DNA from: Bdellovibrio sp. ArHS
Lineage (GTDB): Bacteria > Bdellovibrionota > Bdellovibrionia > Bdellovibrionales > Bdellovibrionaceae
NCBI RefSeq assembly: GCF_000786105.1
Contig: NZ_JTEV01000016.1
Span: 124,001-188,000, forward strand
DNA: 64,000 nt
Direction of reading: 5' to 3'
A program made the position numbers and the translations under genes. The notes beneath the pieces were generated by a model. That model did not search any database. It was not told the origin of the DNA and saw only the letters and a list, made by a program, of their open reading frames with translations. Within the stretch, counting starts at the first letter, position 1, and every line of letters starts with the position of its first letter. Positions 28,501 to 37,049 of the stretch are shown here, piece by piece.

Positions 28501-29051
28501 TTGCGAGAAATATCGTGATGGTGAATGCAAATTGGTCCGGTGGAAGTGTTGGTTCTGGAAGTTTGAATACTGGCCATAGCGACGATTCTCCGTCAGCGTC
28601 TCTTGCCGCAGACACCGATGATAACAATGCTTGTGCGGGAACGGGGCAGTCTTGCAGTAGTTCCGTATGGAATCTACAACGTCGTACACACGTTCTTTCC
28701 AACGGCAGAGTCATCTGGGATTTTGCCGGCAACGTCGCCGAGTGGATTCGCGACGACTACTTATCTATGGGTTGGAATCCGGTCCTGCCCGAAACCGCAG
28801 CTTGGACAGAGTTAAGCACTCTTTCTCCTACCAACCAAGCCATATTAGGTTCTGCCAATGGAGCCTGGAATTCAGCACAGGGATTAGGCATGGTTATTCC
28901 GCTGTCCAATGGTCAAAACGGTGTCCTACGAGGAGGTTGTTGGTGGAATGGAACCAGTCTGGCGGGAGTCTTCTTTGCGCATTTAGGTTGGCCTAATATT
29001 TCCGGATGGGAAGGTACAAATATTGGCTTCCGCTGCGTCTATGTGCCGTGA
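25575..29051 (+). CDS. Large lipoprotein: Ig-like and FN3-like repeats, C-terminal FGE/lectin-fold domain
   Basis: 1158 residues. A lipoprotein signal MSQNCLFFLVFLLALISSGC starts at ATG 25575, with GGAGAGAG just upstream; an in-frame start at 25503 would bury it. A series of beta-sandwich repeats follows. Two neighbouring ~98-residue Ig-like units are close copies (TMSVTATFSENVAGFTL and TMTVTATFSEDVTGFAL). FN3-like segments come next (YYEVKIFRTSDD, YYFKVRAFDNAGNMSG). The last ~260 residues match the formylglycine-generating-enzyme / C-type-lectin-like fold: FCVAKYEIKN, WDFAGNVAEWIRDD, VLRGGCWW and IGFRCVYV. I see no obvious copper-binding cysteine pair of true FGE, so a ligand-binding role like DGR-type lectins is more likely. 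A smaller secreted protein gene follows 57 bases later. Confidence 0.85.
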   Translation: MSQNCLFFLVFLLALISSGCGIEVSLSSFEKNSGFLGVESTPRFVNIDNVATFPISGLCPMGATQVVLAVADSDPLIETVLPCVEGVFSGHVDLSTLPEGPCVLLFTADNGRSRSWVVTKDTTPPLVQLDVLVSYINLDNVENFFVSGTCSESGQFVYIEGGLLRWPILCGGGSFGINLNLVSLADGVVNLSAQLADVSGNESTHSRSTQKDTIRPDVAQLASLPTSPSPQIYLSSSVAGVDVKQYAYKVGPASSVTCSDIATGYGIWENVENVLAADISGLADTLLKLCVWSKDVAGNRQAAEDIYEYTWQKDSSIAMATISDFVPAGIVSNSGVDRTVTIGGPSITHYKAVVLHNQSTCTGANFTSAPEAAISTSYTFSIAADGTYLVCALGKNVAGHWQSEFSATASNLLVVDRVPPSLVLTSTAGSTFNTPTMSVTATFSENVAGFTLSDISVTNGVASEWVGSGTTYSFTVAPSGQGPILVSVGAAVVTDAAGNANVAAANLLRIYDSVSPMLSLSSSAATEFNTSTMTVTATFSEDVTGFALDDVSVTNGIASMLSGSGAIYNFVVTPLGQGSVTVAISDRIALDAGGNENAAATDLTRIYDSVAPTITGLSDDGTWRTSKTWNWSCSETCTFRHLVDMSAVSTPATSFSSTTTATQSSGSGTYYLHVQAQDSAGNSSLVHVSAKIDSVAPAAPSALVDQSYLSSLTASPVVTFISGSDSESGLNRHEARIVKLADGTPLTSWENFTTGGSFSGLPLANNTAYAVEVRAVDNTGNVSSIVQGDGWIADTTAPTTPADLLAGAVPDKLTETPPLSWTASTDAGGAGVAYYEVKIFRTSDDVSMSSWTPLASGSAVTGLSLDLNTSYYFKVRAFDNAGNMSGESAARLWTSMNDPCPANYILVPAMAGYANQNFCVAKYEIKNIGGVPTSQASGAPWTSILRGESGGGGAWKACRDLGSKYDLISNAQWQAIARNIVMVNANWSGGSVGSGSLNTGHSDDSPSASLAADTDDNNACAGTGQSCSSSVWNLQRRTHVLSNGRVIWDFAGNVAEWIRDDYLSMGWNPVLPETAAWTELSTLSPTNQAILGSANGAWNSAQGLGMVIPLSNGQNGVLRGGCWWNGTSLAGVFFAHLGWPNISGWEGTNIGFRCVYVP
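26860..27410 (+). repeat. Tandem duplicated Ig-like module
   Basis: Two adjacent coding units of about 290 bases share aligned motifs (TVTATFSE, DSVSP/DSVAP, VTNG, GQG). They indicate an internal duplication inside the lipoprotein gene, diverged enough to differ at many codons. Confidence 0.65.
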
Positions 29052-29108
29052 TGTGTAACGGATCTTTTTATTTTCCTAAGAGCCCCGCAACTGCTAGCAT
29101 TTTTGCAT

Positions 29109-29549
29109 ATGTCGAAAGTTAATTTTTTAAAATCCGCGATTGTAGTTAGTGTGCTAGTCTTTCCGCCCATGCTGGGCTCTGTGGCTTTTGCGAAAAGAAA
29201 ATCTCCGCCGAAGGCGTACAGCTTTATTGCAGAAGGTGGTAAAGCTTCCCAAGGGGAGTGTGATGGGGAACGTAAATTGCCCCGTTTAAAGCGGCTCAAG
29301 GACTTTGCGAAATTCAGCTCTTACATGGGCTCTGAACTACAGACTCCTGAGCTGAAGGGAAAAAGTGATGGTGAGATGTGGAAGCATTTCTTCCGCTCCA
29401 AAGACATATGCAATTCTGTTTTATCTAAAACACCCTCATCCATAGTTGACGAGACACTTAAGAAGAACAAAGCTGAACTTCCTCCCGAGGATGATTCCGA
29501 GGACGCAGAGGATGAATCAGGACAAGTCAGTCCTGCAGAAGCGGAATAA
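29109..29549 (+). CDS. Secreted protein with acidic C-terminus, unknown
   Basis: 146 residues. A signal peptide (NFLKSAIVVSVLVFPPMLGSVAFA) is followed by a basic mature region, two cysteines (GECDGER and KDICNSV) that could pair, and a disordered acidic tail (PEDDSEDAEDESGQ). ATG 29109 is used; TTG 29103 would add two residues. It lies 57 bases after the Ig/FGE lipoprotein gene in the same direction and probably belongs to its operon. No family is recognised. Confidence 0.7.
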   Translation: MSKVNFLKSAIVVSVLVFPPMLGSVAFAKRKSPPKAYSFIAEGGKASQGECDGERKLPRLKRLKDFAKFSSYMGSELQTPELKGKSDGEMWKHFFRSKDICNSVLSKTPSSIVDETLKKNKAELPPEDDSEDAEDESGQVSPAEAE

Positions 29550-29579
29550 AGCGAAAATCTCGGCTTCAAGGCCGTCGGG

Positions 29580-32500
29580 TTACCAAGCCGCTTTGATCAT
29601 GATCGTGGGGCGATGGCATTGCCCGGTCCCCACACTTGAGCGGCCATAAAGATAAAGATGGGCTTCGTTTTCTTCAAAGCCCAGAGTTCCCCACAGATCC
29701 ACCCAGCCGCTTGAAGCTTTGACGAAGGTGCCGGAACGAGAAATTTCCGTGGCCGTGAGTTTCACAATACTCGCATCGTCTTTTTGATAAACGACCGAGG
29801 CGTAGGTGGTGCCACCATTTGTGTTCTGCATCCAGCAAGAAAGTTTAATATAGAGTTTTGTGTATCCCGCGGCTTTCAGATCGGACCATGGGATGAAGCC
29901 GCCATTATTGGAAGGCCCCGCGGCGACATCGCTGGTTGTGGTGAAGTCGTACATGCCACCACTTGATAGGGGAATATAGGTCGCATTAGTTTGTGAACGA
30001 ACAGCACCGTTGACTTCCAGAGCTGTCGTGGGATTTGTTGTGCCAATACCGACTTTGCCTGAGTTCTGAAAGATCACACTGTTGCCTAAACTTGTAGAGC
30101 CTGTCCAAAGTGGCACGTAGCTGGCCGTCCCGCTGCCAACACTGGCCGTCGTTGTTCCGCCGGCCCACTCGATAATAATAAATCCATTAGATCCGTTGAC
30201 GCCGCTGGAAGCACCATTCGGTCCACCAGCGCCGCCGGCACCGATGCTGCCAGTAAGAATCTGACCCGGTGTGACGGCCATAGTTTTGATGGCCAGTCCG
30301 CCCCAGCCTCCGTCGTAAGTGCTGCCATCTCCACCATACGCCCCTGAGCCCACAAGGTTGACGTCACCGCCAGTAGCCGAACCTGGCGAACTGCCATTAC
30401 ATCCACCGGAACCACCGAAGGCGGTGATCGTGCTAAAAGTTGAAGCGCCGCCGTGGCCGCCTGAGGCGGTATTCGCGGCACAACCTCCGGCCCCAGCCCC
30501 GGCGACGGTCACACGAATTTGGGAAACGCCGGCAGGCACAGTAAAACTCATAGCGCCCGGGCTCGTAAAATATTGGCGTTGTGATAAATTAATTCCTAAA
30601 GAACTCCACGTCGCGCCATTGCAGAATTCCATTTGTGGAATCGATGAGTTGTAGCGAATAGCGCCGGCGTTGGCGGGGACACAGGCCGTGCCCTTGTTGC
30701 CAGCGCGGATTTCGCCGTTCACATCGAGTAGGACCTGGGGGGTTGCAGTACCGATTCCAAGGCTGCCACTATTAGCGAGGGTCATCGCCACGATGTCATT
30801 GGTTTTAAAATTCAAAGCGTTGTTATCAACCGTTCCTAAGGTGGCGGTTCCCGCAAAAGAATTTCCGCCGTTAAGAAAGACCGCACTTTCTGTGAAGGCG
30901 GTACAAATCATCATTCCCGAAGAATCAAAGGTCAAAATTTTGCCTACACCACAGTTAAATGTCGTCAGCGAATTGCCGGTGCCATCTGAAGCGACCAATC
31001 GGTTGGCGATGAAAGAGGTTGCCGCTGTTCCCCCTTTGTTAACAGGTACGACAGAAGGAAAGTTCGCAGGATCTGCCGAGATAGTCCCCGAAGAAACCGC
31101 AATGCCGGCGCCGATTTGCACTGCCCCTTTAGCCGCAGTTGTCGCATCACTGATAGAAATCGCCGGAGTCGAAGATCCCGAAGTCACAATAATCGGAGCC
31201 GTGCCTGTCACATTTGTGACAGTCCCGAAGTTTGGAGTGATCCATTCTAAACCCGATGCTTGTGCAGAATTTGCCGAAAGAATTTGGCCATTGGCCCCGA
31301 CAGGAAGACGAGCGTTGTTTGTGGCATCCCGAACTAAAAGGTCCCCCTTCATTGCCAAAGGCGAAAGTCCGTTGAAAGCGGCAAGCGCAGAGGTTTGTCC
31401 AGTTCCGCCATTGGCAATCGGCAACGTTCCGGTCACTTCATCCGCAAGATCGACGGAAGAACTGTTGCTGGCCGCCGTTAAACGACCTTGGGCATCGACG
31501 GTGATATTTGCCCGTGTGTACGAACCTGGTGTCACGGCGGTATTTGCAAGAGAAACAGTCCCGGTGCCAGTAATGGGTCCACCCGTTAAGCCTGTTCCTG
31601 TCGCGATATTTGTGACAGTGCCCCCGGTATTGTTGTCGCCAGCAGGAAGCCATTTCACACCGTCGTATTTTAATATCTGACCTGAGGTGAGTCCGGTAGT
31701 GTCAATCTCAACCCCTTTGATTTTGTTAACGGAAACGGCTCCGATAGTGCCACTGACATCTCCAGCAACCGAGACGTTGATCGACTGACACTGAAAGCCA
31801 AACACCGCGCTCCAGGTCATAGTTTGATGAGGCAAACAGCCCGCTGAACTGACATATCCGTCGAAAGTCGATTTCAAAAGATAGGTATTTAAGGTGGCAC
31901 TCAGATTGGTCACATCACCCATCGAGATTCCCGCGCCCCCCCATTGGGTGCCGTCAAACTTGAAATATTGACCTGAACTCGGCGCGACGGCTGAAATCAA
32001 AGTGTTTTGCAGTTTCGCTACAGAAGGATTTGGATAAGTCCCGCCTAGATCACCTCCAGCAGTTCCTTTCGGAGTGCGGGCGTCGCTGAAGCGCGTGTCA
32101 TCGCCGGCAGCAACTGTTCCGGCACTGATGCCGACATTCAAGGTCATTAAAGGTGTCGACGTGTTATTGGTAATCGTAAGATAGGAATTGGCAGAGGTGA
32201 CACTCGTCACCGTGCCGCCACTGGCGCCGCTAACAGGAGCACAGAGTAAAGCAGAGCCGTTCCATTTCAGAAACTCGTTGGTGGCACAAGTCGGAACTCC
32301 CGTTTTGACGACAAAGTCATTTTCGGTCTTTGTGCCCAATCTTTCTGCCGATCGCGCGTAAGCAGAATAAGGCACGGAACGAATTTCATTCGATGGCGAG
32401 ATCACTTTCCATCCCGCTCCGTCATGAAATTGCACTTTTAAAAGCCGGATATCCCCGGAGCCAGGTACATACGGAGCACCACCGCCATAACAGATTTGCG

Positions 32501-32819
32501 CCTGCGAGTTATTGAACGCATCTAAAAGAGTAAAAAGAGGATCGGTGGGAAAGAGCTTTGTTCCGGAACCGATGGGAACGTCAAAAACACCACGTGAATT
32601 CAACATGCTGACGCCATCTTTTTGTTCGCGGTATATCACGCAATTTCCGTTGGGACTGGTGATTTCAAATAGAAAGCTGACGTTGTTATGCTCGAGGGGC
32701 TGACCGTCCGTATTGACGATGCGACCTTGATACGTCAAAGCATTAGGTGACGCAAAAGCGGGTGAACCTAATAAAATCAGAGCGCCAAGAATAATAAACA
32801 AGCACGTCCCGGTATTCAT
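29580..32819 (-). CDS. MAT-type fibre with glycine-rich module and C-terminal tip domain
   Basis: 1079 residues. Signal peptide MNTGTCLFIILGALILLGSPAFA, then the conserved N-terminal domain SPNALTYQGRIVN. Fibre modules include NKIKG...GQILKYDGVKW, ANGGTGQTSALAAFNGLSP and LGIGTATPQVLLDVNGEI. A glycine-rich module (about 750-885; TVPAGVSQIRVTVAGAGAGG to NGFIIIEW) is followed by another VGIGTTNPTTALEVNG unit and a ~150-residue C-terminal tip (GGFIPWSDLKAAGYTKLYIKL to HRPTIMIKAAW), probably a beta-sandwich that contacts ligand. The glycine-rich part is therefore internal here, not terminal as in the first fibre. No Shine-Dalgarno precedes ATG 32819, and a sigma-28-like -10 element ends only 11 bases upstream. 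Confidence 0.85.
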   Translation of the reverse strand: MNTGTCLFIILGALILLGSPAFASPNALTYQGRIVNTDGQPLEHNNVSFLFEITSPNGNCVIYREQKDGVSMLNSRGVFDVPIGSGTKLFPTDPLFTLLDAFNNSQAQICYGGGAPYVPGSGDIRLLKVQFHDGAGWKVISPSNEIRSVPYSAYARSAERLGTKTENDFVVKTGVPTCATNEFLKWNGSALLCAPVSGASGGTVTSVTSANSYLTITNNTSTPLMTLNVGISAGTVAAGDDTRFSDARTPKGTAGGDLGGTYPNPSVAKLQNTLISAVAPSSGQYFKFDGTQWGGAGISMGDVTNLSATLNTYLLKSTFDGYVSSAGCLPHQTMTWSAVFGFQCQSINVSVAGDVSGTIGAVSVNKIKGVEIDTTGLTSGQILKYDGVKWLPAGDNNTGGTVTNIATGTGLTGGPITGTGTVSLANTAVTPGSYTRANITVDAQGRLTAASNSSSVDLADEVTGTLPIANGGTGQTSALAAFNGLSPLAMKGDLLVRDATNNARLPVGANGQILSANSAQASGLEWITPNFGTVTNVTGTAPIIVTSGSSTPAISISDATTAAKGAVQIGAGIAVSSGTISADPANFPSVVPVNKGGTAATSFIANRLVASDGTGNSLTTFNCGVGKILTFDSSGMMICTAFTESAVFLNGGNSFAGTATLGTVDNNALNFKTNDIVAMTLANSGSLGIGTATPQVLLDVNGEIRAGNKGTACVPANAGAIRYNSSIPQMEFCNGATWSSLGINLSQRQYFTSPGAMSFTVPAGVSQIRVTVAGAGAGGCAANTASGGHGGASTFSTITAFGGSGGCNGSSPGSATGGDVNLVGSGAYGGDGSTYDGGWGGLAIKTMAVTPGQILTGSIGAGGAGGPNGASSGVNGSNGFIIIEWAGGTTTASVGSGTASYVPLWTGSTSLGNSVIFQNSGKVGIGTTNPTTALEVNGAVRSQTNATYIPLSSGGMYDFTTTSDVAAGPSNNGGFIPWSDLKAAGYTKLYIKLSCWMQNTNGGTTYASVVYQKDDASIVKLTATEISRSGTFVKASSGWVDLWGTLGFEENEAHLYLYGRSSVGTGQCHRPTIMIKAAW

Positions 32820-32830
32820 AGCTGTAAGGC

Positions 32831-32857
32831 TTATCGGTGCTTGGAAACACTTTATTA
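32831..32857 (-). promoter_or_regulatory. Sigma-28-like promoter of the second fibre
   Basis: On the minus strand TAAT (32857-32854), exactly 15 bases, ACCGATAA (32838-32831). A start about 7 bases downstream would give a leader of only about five bases before ATG 32819. Confidence 0.62.
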
Positions 32858-32989
32858 AGTGATTTATGAATTTGCCGTCTTAATATGGGGCGAGAGGGCC
32901 CTCATTAGACCTTAATCTGTCACAAATGTCATTGAAGGCTCCTAAAGCCTCATGTAAAACGAGCGTTCTTAAGCACTGCGAGGTAAATA

Positions 32990-33343
32990 ATGAAACTTCT
33001 AATAATGATTATCACGACCTTTCTACTGTCAGCGGTCAGCCAGGCCGCAAATTGGAAGATTGTTCCCAATAAAGAAGTTTGCATGGTCAACGAAACCCAT
33101 TTTGCCCGACCGCAGATCGCGGTTCCCGTAGACGGAAAAATTTATTATGGCTGTTGTGACAACTGCAAAAAAACTTTAAGCGAAAATGCCAGCGCCAGAA
33201 TGGCCAAAGACGCCTTGACGGGGAAGAGCCTTGATAAAGCGCGCGCCGTCATTGCGGCAAACCCCGCAGGTCACGTTTTGTATTTCGAAAGCAAAAGGAA
33301 CTTCGAACAATTTATGAAACGGCCTGATCAAAATAAGAACTAG
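32990..33343 (+). CDS. Secreted TRASH/YHS-like metal-binding protein
   Basis: 117 residues with signal peptide MKLLIMIITTFLLSAVSQAA. Cys31 (EVCMVN) and the cluster YYGCCDNCKKTL (Cys55, 56 and 59) followed by conserved basic/hydrophobic positions resemble YHS/TRASH metal-binding modules. The arrangement suggests periplasmic binding or delivery of copper, zinc or nickel; the metal is not determinable. GAGG lies about 7 bases before the ATG. Its stop overlaps the convergent DTW gene by four bases. Confidence 0.7.
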   Translation: MKLLIMIITTFLLSAVSQAANWKIVPNKEVCMVNETHFARPQIAVPVDGKIYYGCCDNCKKTLSENASARMAKDALTGKSLDKARAVIAANPAGHVLYFESKRNFEQFMKRPDQNKN

Positions 33344-34077
33344 GCATAATTTTTCCGTAGAGTTTGCGGCCGACGATAGCGCGTCGGCTTGTCGAGTTCG
33401 TCCGCTTTCCTGATAAAACTCAATTGCAGCTCTACCATCGAGTCGAAGACCTTGAGAAGACGATCATGGGTGCGTGACGAAATATCAAATCCCTGGCTGT
33501 CGCCCAGAAGTTCAATTGTGTGATGAATAGCTTCTAGAGTTGAGTAGCAGGCTTGGTGCGGCTGTTTGCGAACCCGGAAGTTCGAAGGTTTTTCGGGGGA
33601 GAAGCAAAGACGTGGTAAATTTGTAAGATTCTGACTTTGCCGCATCATTTTTTTGGCGGTCAACCAGGTTCCGTCAATCACGAACAAAGTGAGTTTCTTC
33701 GTGGAGTCAAAAAGAGCTTTTCGTTCGTCTCGTTTTAAAGGTGTTAAATTTGTCGAGGTTTTACCCGGATAAAGAATCATACATTGTCGATCAGGGTCCG
33801 CTAGAATCTGATTCACTTCAGGCACTTCGGTGTAATTCTGTCCACGGATTAAATAAGAGCCTTCCAAGCAAAGGTGGGACATGCGGCCCGTGGCGATACG
33901 ACGGCGTACTTCAATAGGGTGAATCAAAATCACAAAGTCAATATTCGGATGAAAGCGTTCGATATGGCGACAGTAGCACGAAAAACGCGGCTGGATGCAG
34001 GCAGTGCAAAGTTCACGATGGGTGGGTGCCGTGGCGGCAAGTCGTTCTTTTAGTGCCAAGTAGTCTTTTAAGTTCAT
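33340..34077 (-). CDS. DTW-domain tRNA aminocarboxypropyltransferase
   Basis: 245 residues. DTW-domain enzymes (TapT/YfiP type) transfer an aminocarboxypropyl group from SAM to a tRNA uridine (acp3U). The sequence has the N-terminal zinc-type cysteines C24-x2-C27-x6-C34-x-C36 (CTACIQPRFSCYC), ILIHPIEVRRRIATGR, the name-giving D-x-T-W (FVIDGTWLTAKKMMRQS) and the basic LCFSPEKPSNFRVRKQP. Length is usual for the family. It is convergent with the TRASH-like gene. Confidence 0.88.
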   Translation of the reverse strand: MNLKDYLALKERLAATAPTHRELCTACIQPRFSCYCRHIERFHPNIDFVILIHPIEVRRRIATGRMSHLCLEGSYLIRGQNYTEVPEVNQILADPDRQCMILYPGKTSTNLTPLKRDERKALFDSTKKLTLFVIDGTWLTAKKMMRQSQNLTNLPRLCFSPEKPSNFRVRKQPHQACYSTLEAIHHTIELLGDSQGFDISSRTHDRLLKVFDSMVELQLSFIRKADELDKPTRYRRPQTLRKNYA

Positions 34078-34221
34078 CCGGTGTCTCCAGGTGCTTTGCA
34101 GAAGTGTCTCACAAGATCGGCTCTCGCAAAATCTTCAAAAGAAAGGGTCTAGGAAGCTTAGGGTTGCCTTTTCCCAGAGGAGTCGCTACAACGTCGGAAC
34201 CGTTTAAAGAAAGTAGATCCC

Positions 34222-34488
34222 ATGCAAGACTTTATCCCGCCCAGACCGCCTAAATCCTTCCGCCTTGTGTTGGAGTTGAATAGATCTGAAAAGCGTCTGG
34301 ACACCGTTCTGCTCGCCGCGATCAAGGCACAGAACGAGGATCTAAACTTACGAGAGATCACAAGGACCCAATACAAAGAGCTTTTCAAGGAAGGCAAGAT
34401 TCTGATCAAAGGTCAGCGAGCGACACCATCTTCCTCGGTTGCAAAGGGTGTTACCTACGTGGATATTCTGGGATTTAAAAATAAATAG
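34222..34488 (+). CDS. Small S4-like RNA-binding protein
   Basis: 88 residues. The pattern LDTVLLAAIKAQ, then ITRTQYKELFKEGKILIKGQ and SSVAKGVTYVDI matches the S4 fold seen at the N-terminus of pseudouridine synthases and in HSP15. No catalytic domain follows, so it is a free-standing S4 protein that may bind rRNA or stalled ribosomes. The ribosome-binding site is weak. A strong terminator begins at its stop codon. Confidence 0.7.
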   Translation: MQDFIPPRPPKSFRLVLELNRSEKRLDTVLLAAIKAQNEDLNLREITRTQYKELFKEGKILIKGQRATPSSSVAKGVTYVDILGFKNK

Positions 34489-34533
34489 CGCCTTCTTTCG
34501 TGCTGGACCGCAAAAATCCACAAGGCGCTTTTC
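34487..34533 (+). terminator. Terminator of the S4-like gene
   Basis: AGCGCCTT (34487-34494) pairs with AAGGCGCT (34522-34529), followed by TTTTC. The loop is long (27 bases). The stem begins within the TAG stop codon. Confidence 0.6.
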
Positions 34534-34562
34534 TTTGTCTTTTTTTCTTTTGATAATGAAAT

Positions 34563-37049
34563 ATGAAGAAAATTATCTCATTTGAAAATCTTCAGGGAAT
34601 CGTCCTTGGTCAAGAGGGCCTGTCCCTTGCGTCCGTGATCGCCCAACAAAAAAAGTTCGGGCGTAACGAAATTGTCGAGGATTTTGCGCAGCCGTGGTGG
34701 GCCATTCTCATTGAAACCCTGAAAGATCCCATGGTGGCTTTGCTGGCTGTCGCAGGATCTATGTTTCTGTTTCTAGATAACTACAGCGAAGCCATCACGC
34801 TTTACGTGGCGATTCTTCCCTTACTGGCGATGAATCTTTACCTTCATCATCGCACACAGGCCTCAACCCGCGTCCTTAAAGCACAAATCAATCGCTCCGT
34901 CTGGGTCTGGCGTGAAGGAAGAAAAATCGAGATTGATTCCTTAGATCTTGTCCCTGGGGATCGGGTTTTGCTGAAAACAGGGGATTATCTTGCGGCCGAT
35001 GGATTTTTTGAGAGCACGGACAAACTGCTGGTCGACGAATCTATTTTGACAGGTGAATCCCTTCCTCTGAAAAAAGATTTTCTGCATCAAGGTCCCCCTG
35101 CCAATCTACTGACGCCAGTGTCAGTGCCGAGTGAAGCTTTGGGTTTTGCGGGAACCCGAGTCGTGCGTGGGGATGGCGTCTTGCGCGTCTTAGCCATCGG
35201 TCCTAAAACTGAATACGGCACCATTCTTCAGACTCTTTCGGATGTCCCCCAACAAAAAACGGCTTTGCAAATTGATATCGCAAGACTCGTCAAGACTTTG
35301 ACTTTTGCCGGGTTTGTTTGCTGCCTTTTACTGGCGGCCGTACGCCTCTATCAGGGCAAAGGGTGGCTGGATGCGATTCTAAGTGCTGCGATTCTGGCTG
35401 TCGCGGCAATGCCGGAAGAGTTCCCGATTGTATTTTCATTTTTCCTAGGGGTTGGTGTTTATCGCCTTGCCAAAGAAAATGCCCTGGTAAGACGAGCTGT
35501 GACCGTCGAAAACATTGGCCAGGTCGAATGCATCTGCACAGATAAGACAGGCACCATTACGCTTGGCGAGCTGCAAGTCGTGAATGTTAAAAATGCTTCA
35601 GGCATTTCCAAAGATCTTCTTTTGGAAGGTGCTTTAATGGCCTCGGAAGAGTTTCCGACGGACCCCGTGGATATTGCTATTTCTCGCTTTGCCAATAGTG
35701 TCAGCTCTTTGACGAAACTTTGCAGCTTTCCTTTCACAGAGCTGCGCAAAAAAGAATCCGCGATTTACCAAAGGGCTTCTGGAGAAGTTGTTTGTGCCGT
35801 TAAGGGCGCCCCTGAAATTATTTTTGATCTTTGCGCTATGCCCGAAGAAGAACGAAAGCACTGGAAGCAAGTCGTTCTTGACTGGTCCGGCAATGGGGAA
35901 AAAGTGCTCGCCTTTGCGCAGCGGGCTCTGGGGGGTAAGGAAAACACTCAGACAGAGCCGTCTTCAGGTTTCACCTTCGGTGGGCTTTTAGGATTTTCGG
36001 ATCCTCTTCGCCCAGAGGTGAGGGGGGCGATGGAATATTGTCGTCAGCACGGGATTAAAGTCATCATGCTAACGGGGGATCATCCTCAAACTGCCGCCGC
36101 CATAGCGACCCAGGCGGGGATGGTCGAGAATACGCCCCGAGTTCTGTCGATGGAAGAGACGGATTTATATAAAACCAAAGAAGACATTCAAAGTCGGATT
36201 TTTGAAATTGCCCAATATAATGTCATTGCTCGTTGCAATCCTTTACAGAAGGTTTGGATTGTTGAAGCGCTTAAAACACAAGGTAAGGTTGTCGCGGTCA
36301 CTGGGGACGGAGTGAATGATGTCCCGGCCCTGCAAAGAGCGGACATTGGTATTGCCATGGGAAAACGTGGTGCCCGGGCTGCGCGCGAGGTTTCTGCGAT
36401 TATTCTTGCCGATGATAATTTTGCGACGATTGTGAAAGCAATCCGCGAAGGCAAGCAGCTTTTAAAAAATTTGAATGTCAGTTTTGAATACCTGCTTTTT
36501 ATGCAGATCCCTCTGGTTTTGGGAGCCGCCATCATTCCTTTGGTAGGATATCCTTTGTTATTCCTTCCGGTCCACTTGGTTTGGATGGAGTTGATCCTAC
36601 ATCCGACGTCTCTTTTGGCCTTTCAACTTCCGGTGGCGGGCGATGGGAATAAATCTACGCTGGGCGACTTCTTTAATCGCAAAAAATTATTTTTAATTTC
36701 ATTTGATGGCTTATTGATTCTTCTGATCATGATCGCCAGCTTTCGCTTCGGAATCGGGGAAGAAAAAGGGGCTGGCCATGCGCGCGCCAATGCGTTGGTC
36801 ATTCTTTGCCTGGCCAGCGTCGTCTTTGTTCTTCGTAAAACGTTCTTGGGCACCAAAGCCAGCGCTTGGATTTTTATCCTTACCTTGTTTTCAACCGTGA
36901 TTCTGGTTCAGATCCCGTGGCTTTCGCAACAGCTGTCGCTTCAGCCTTTGGATTTCTTCGACTGGGTGCGTGCGTTTACACTGGTTTTCGTCGCTGCACT
37001 GGCTTCCGAATTCATTAGCCGGCGGGCCAACACATCTTCAGCGGGATGA
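34563..37049 (+). CDS. P-type cation ATPase, P2-like, unusual transport motifs
   Basis: 828-residue membrane pump. It has the actuator motif LTGES (about 163), phosphorylation site DKTGT at D327, MLTGDHPQTA and hinge GDGVND (about 581), so the ATPase core is intact. The core resembles SERCA/PMCA-type P2 pumps. The M4 motif is PEEFP (about 284) where calcium pumps have PEGLP. The M6 region reads LVWMELILHPTS rather than the N-x-x-T-D calcium ligands. The ion is therefore not assignable and a calcium label would be unsafe. Its last 12 bases overlap the convergent KH gene. Length is normal for bacterial P2 pumps, slightly short. Confidence 0.9.
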   Translation: MKKIISFENLQGIVLGQEGLSLASVIAQQKKFGRNEIVEDFAQPWWAILIETLKDPMVALLAVAGSMFLFLDNYSEAITLYVAILPLLAMNLYLHHRTQASTRVLKAQINRSVWVWREGRKIEIDSLDLVPGDRVLLKTGDYLAADGFFESTDKLLVDESILTGESLPLKKDFLHQGPPANLLTPVSVPSEALGFAGTRVVRGDGVLRVLAIGPKTEYGTILQTLSDVPQQKTALQIDIARLVKTLTFAGFVCCLLLAAVRLYQGKGWLDAILSAAILAVAAMPEEFPIVFSFFLGVGVYRLAKENALVRRAVTVENIGQVECICTDKTGTITLGELQVVNVKNASGISKDLLLEGALMASEEFPTDPVDIAISRFANSVSSLTKLCSFPFTELRKKESAIYQRASGEVVCAVKGAPEIIFDLCAMPEEERKHWKQVVLDWSGNGEKVLAFAQRALGGKENTQTEPSSGFTFGGLLGFSDPLRPEVRGAMEYCRQHGIKVIMLTGDHPQTAAAIATQAGMVENTPRVLSMEETDLYKTKEDIQSRIFEIAQYNVIARCNPLQKVWIVEALKTQGKVVAVTGDGVNDVPALQRADIGIAMGKRGARAAREVSAIILADDNFATIVKAIREGKQLLKNLNVSFEYLLFMQIPLVLGAAIIPLVGYPLLFLPVHLVWMELILHPTSLLAFQLPVAGDGNKSTLGDFFNRKKLFLISFDGLLILLIMIASFRFGIGEEKGAGHARANALVILCLASVVFVLRKTFLGTKASAWIFILTLFSTVILVQIPWLSQQLSLQPLDFFDWVRAFTLVFVAALASEFISRRANTSSAG

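Noticed and set aside
28900-29051. Possible diversity-generating retroelement target in the FGE/lectin-fold end
   Set aside because: The fold fits such targets, but no reverse transcriptase, template repeat or Avd gene is in the window.
30670-31680. A 336-codon plus-strand frame opposite the second fibre
   Set aside because: It is the antisense shadow of the repetitive, Gly/Thr/Ser-rich fibre gene; its Pro/Val/Ala-rich translation has no signal or domain.
34563-37049. Calling the P-type ATPase a calcium pump
   Set aside because: The calcium-ligand motifs in M4 and M6 are replaced.
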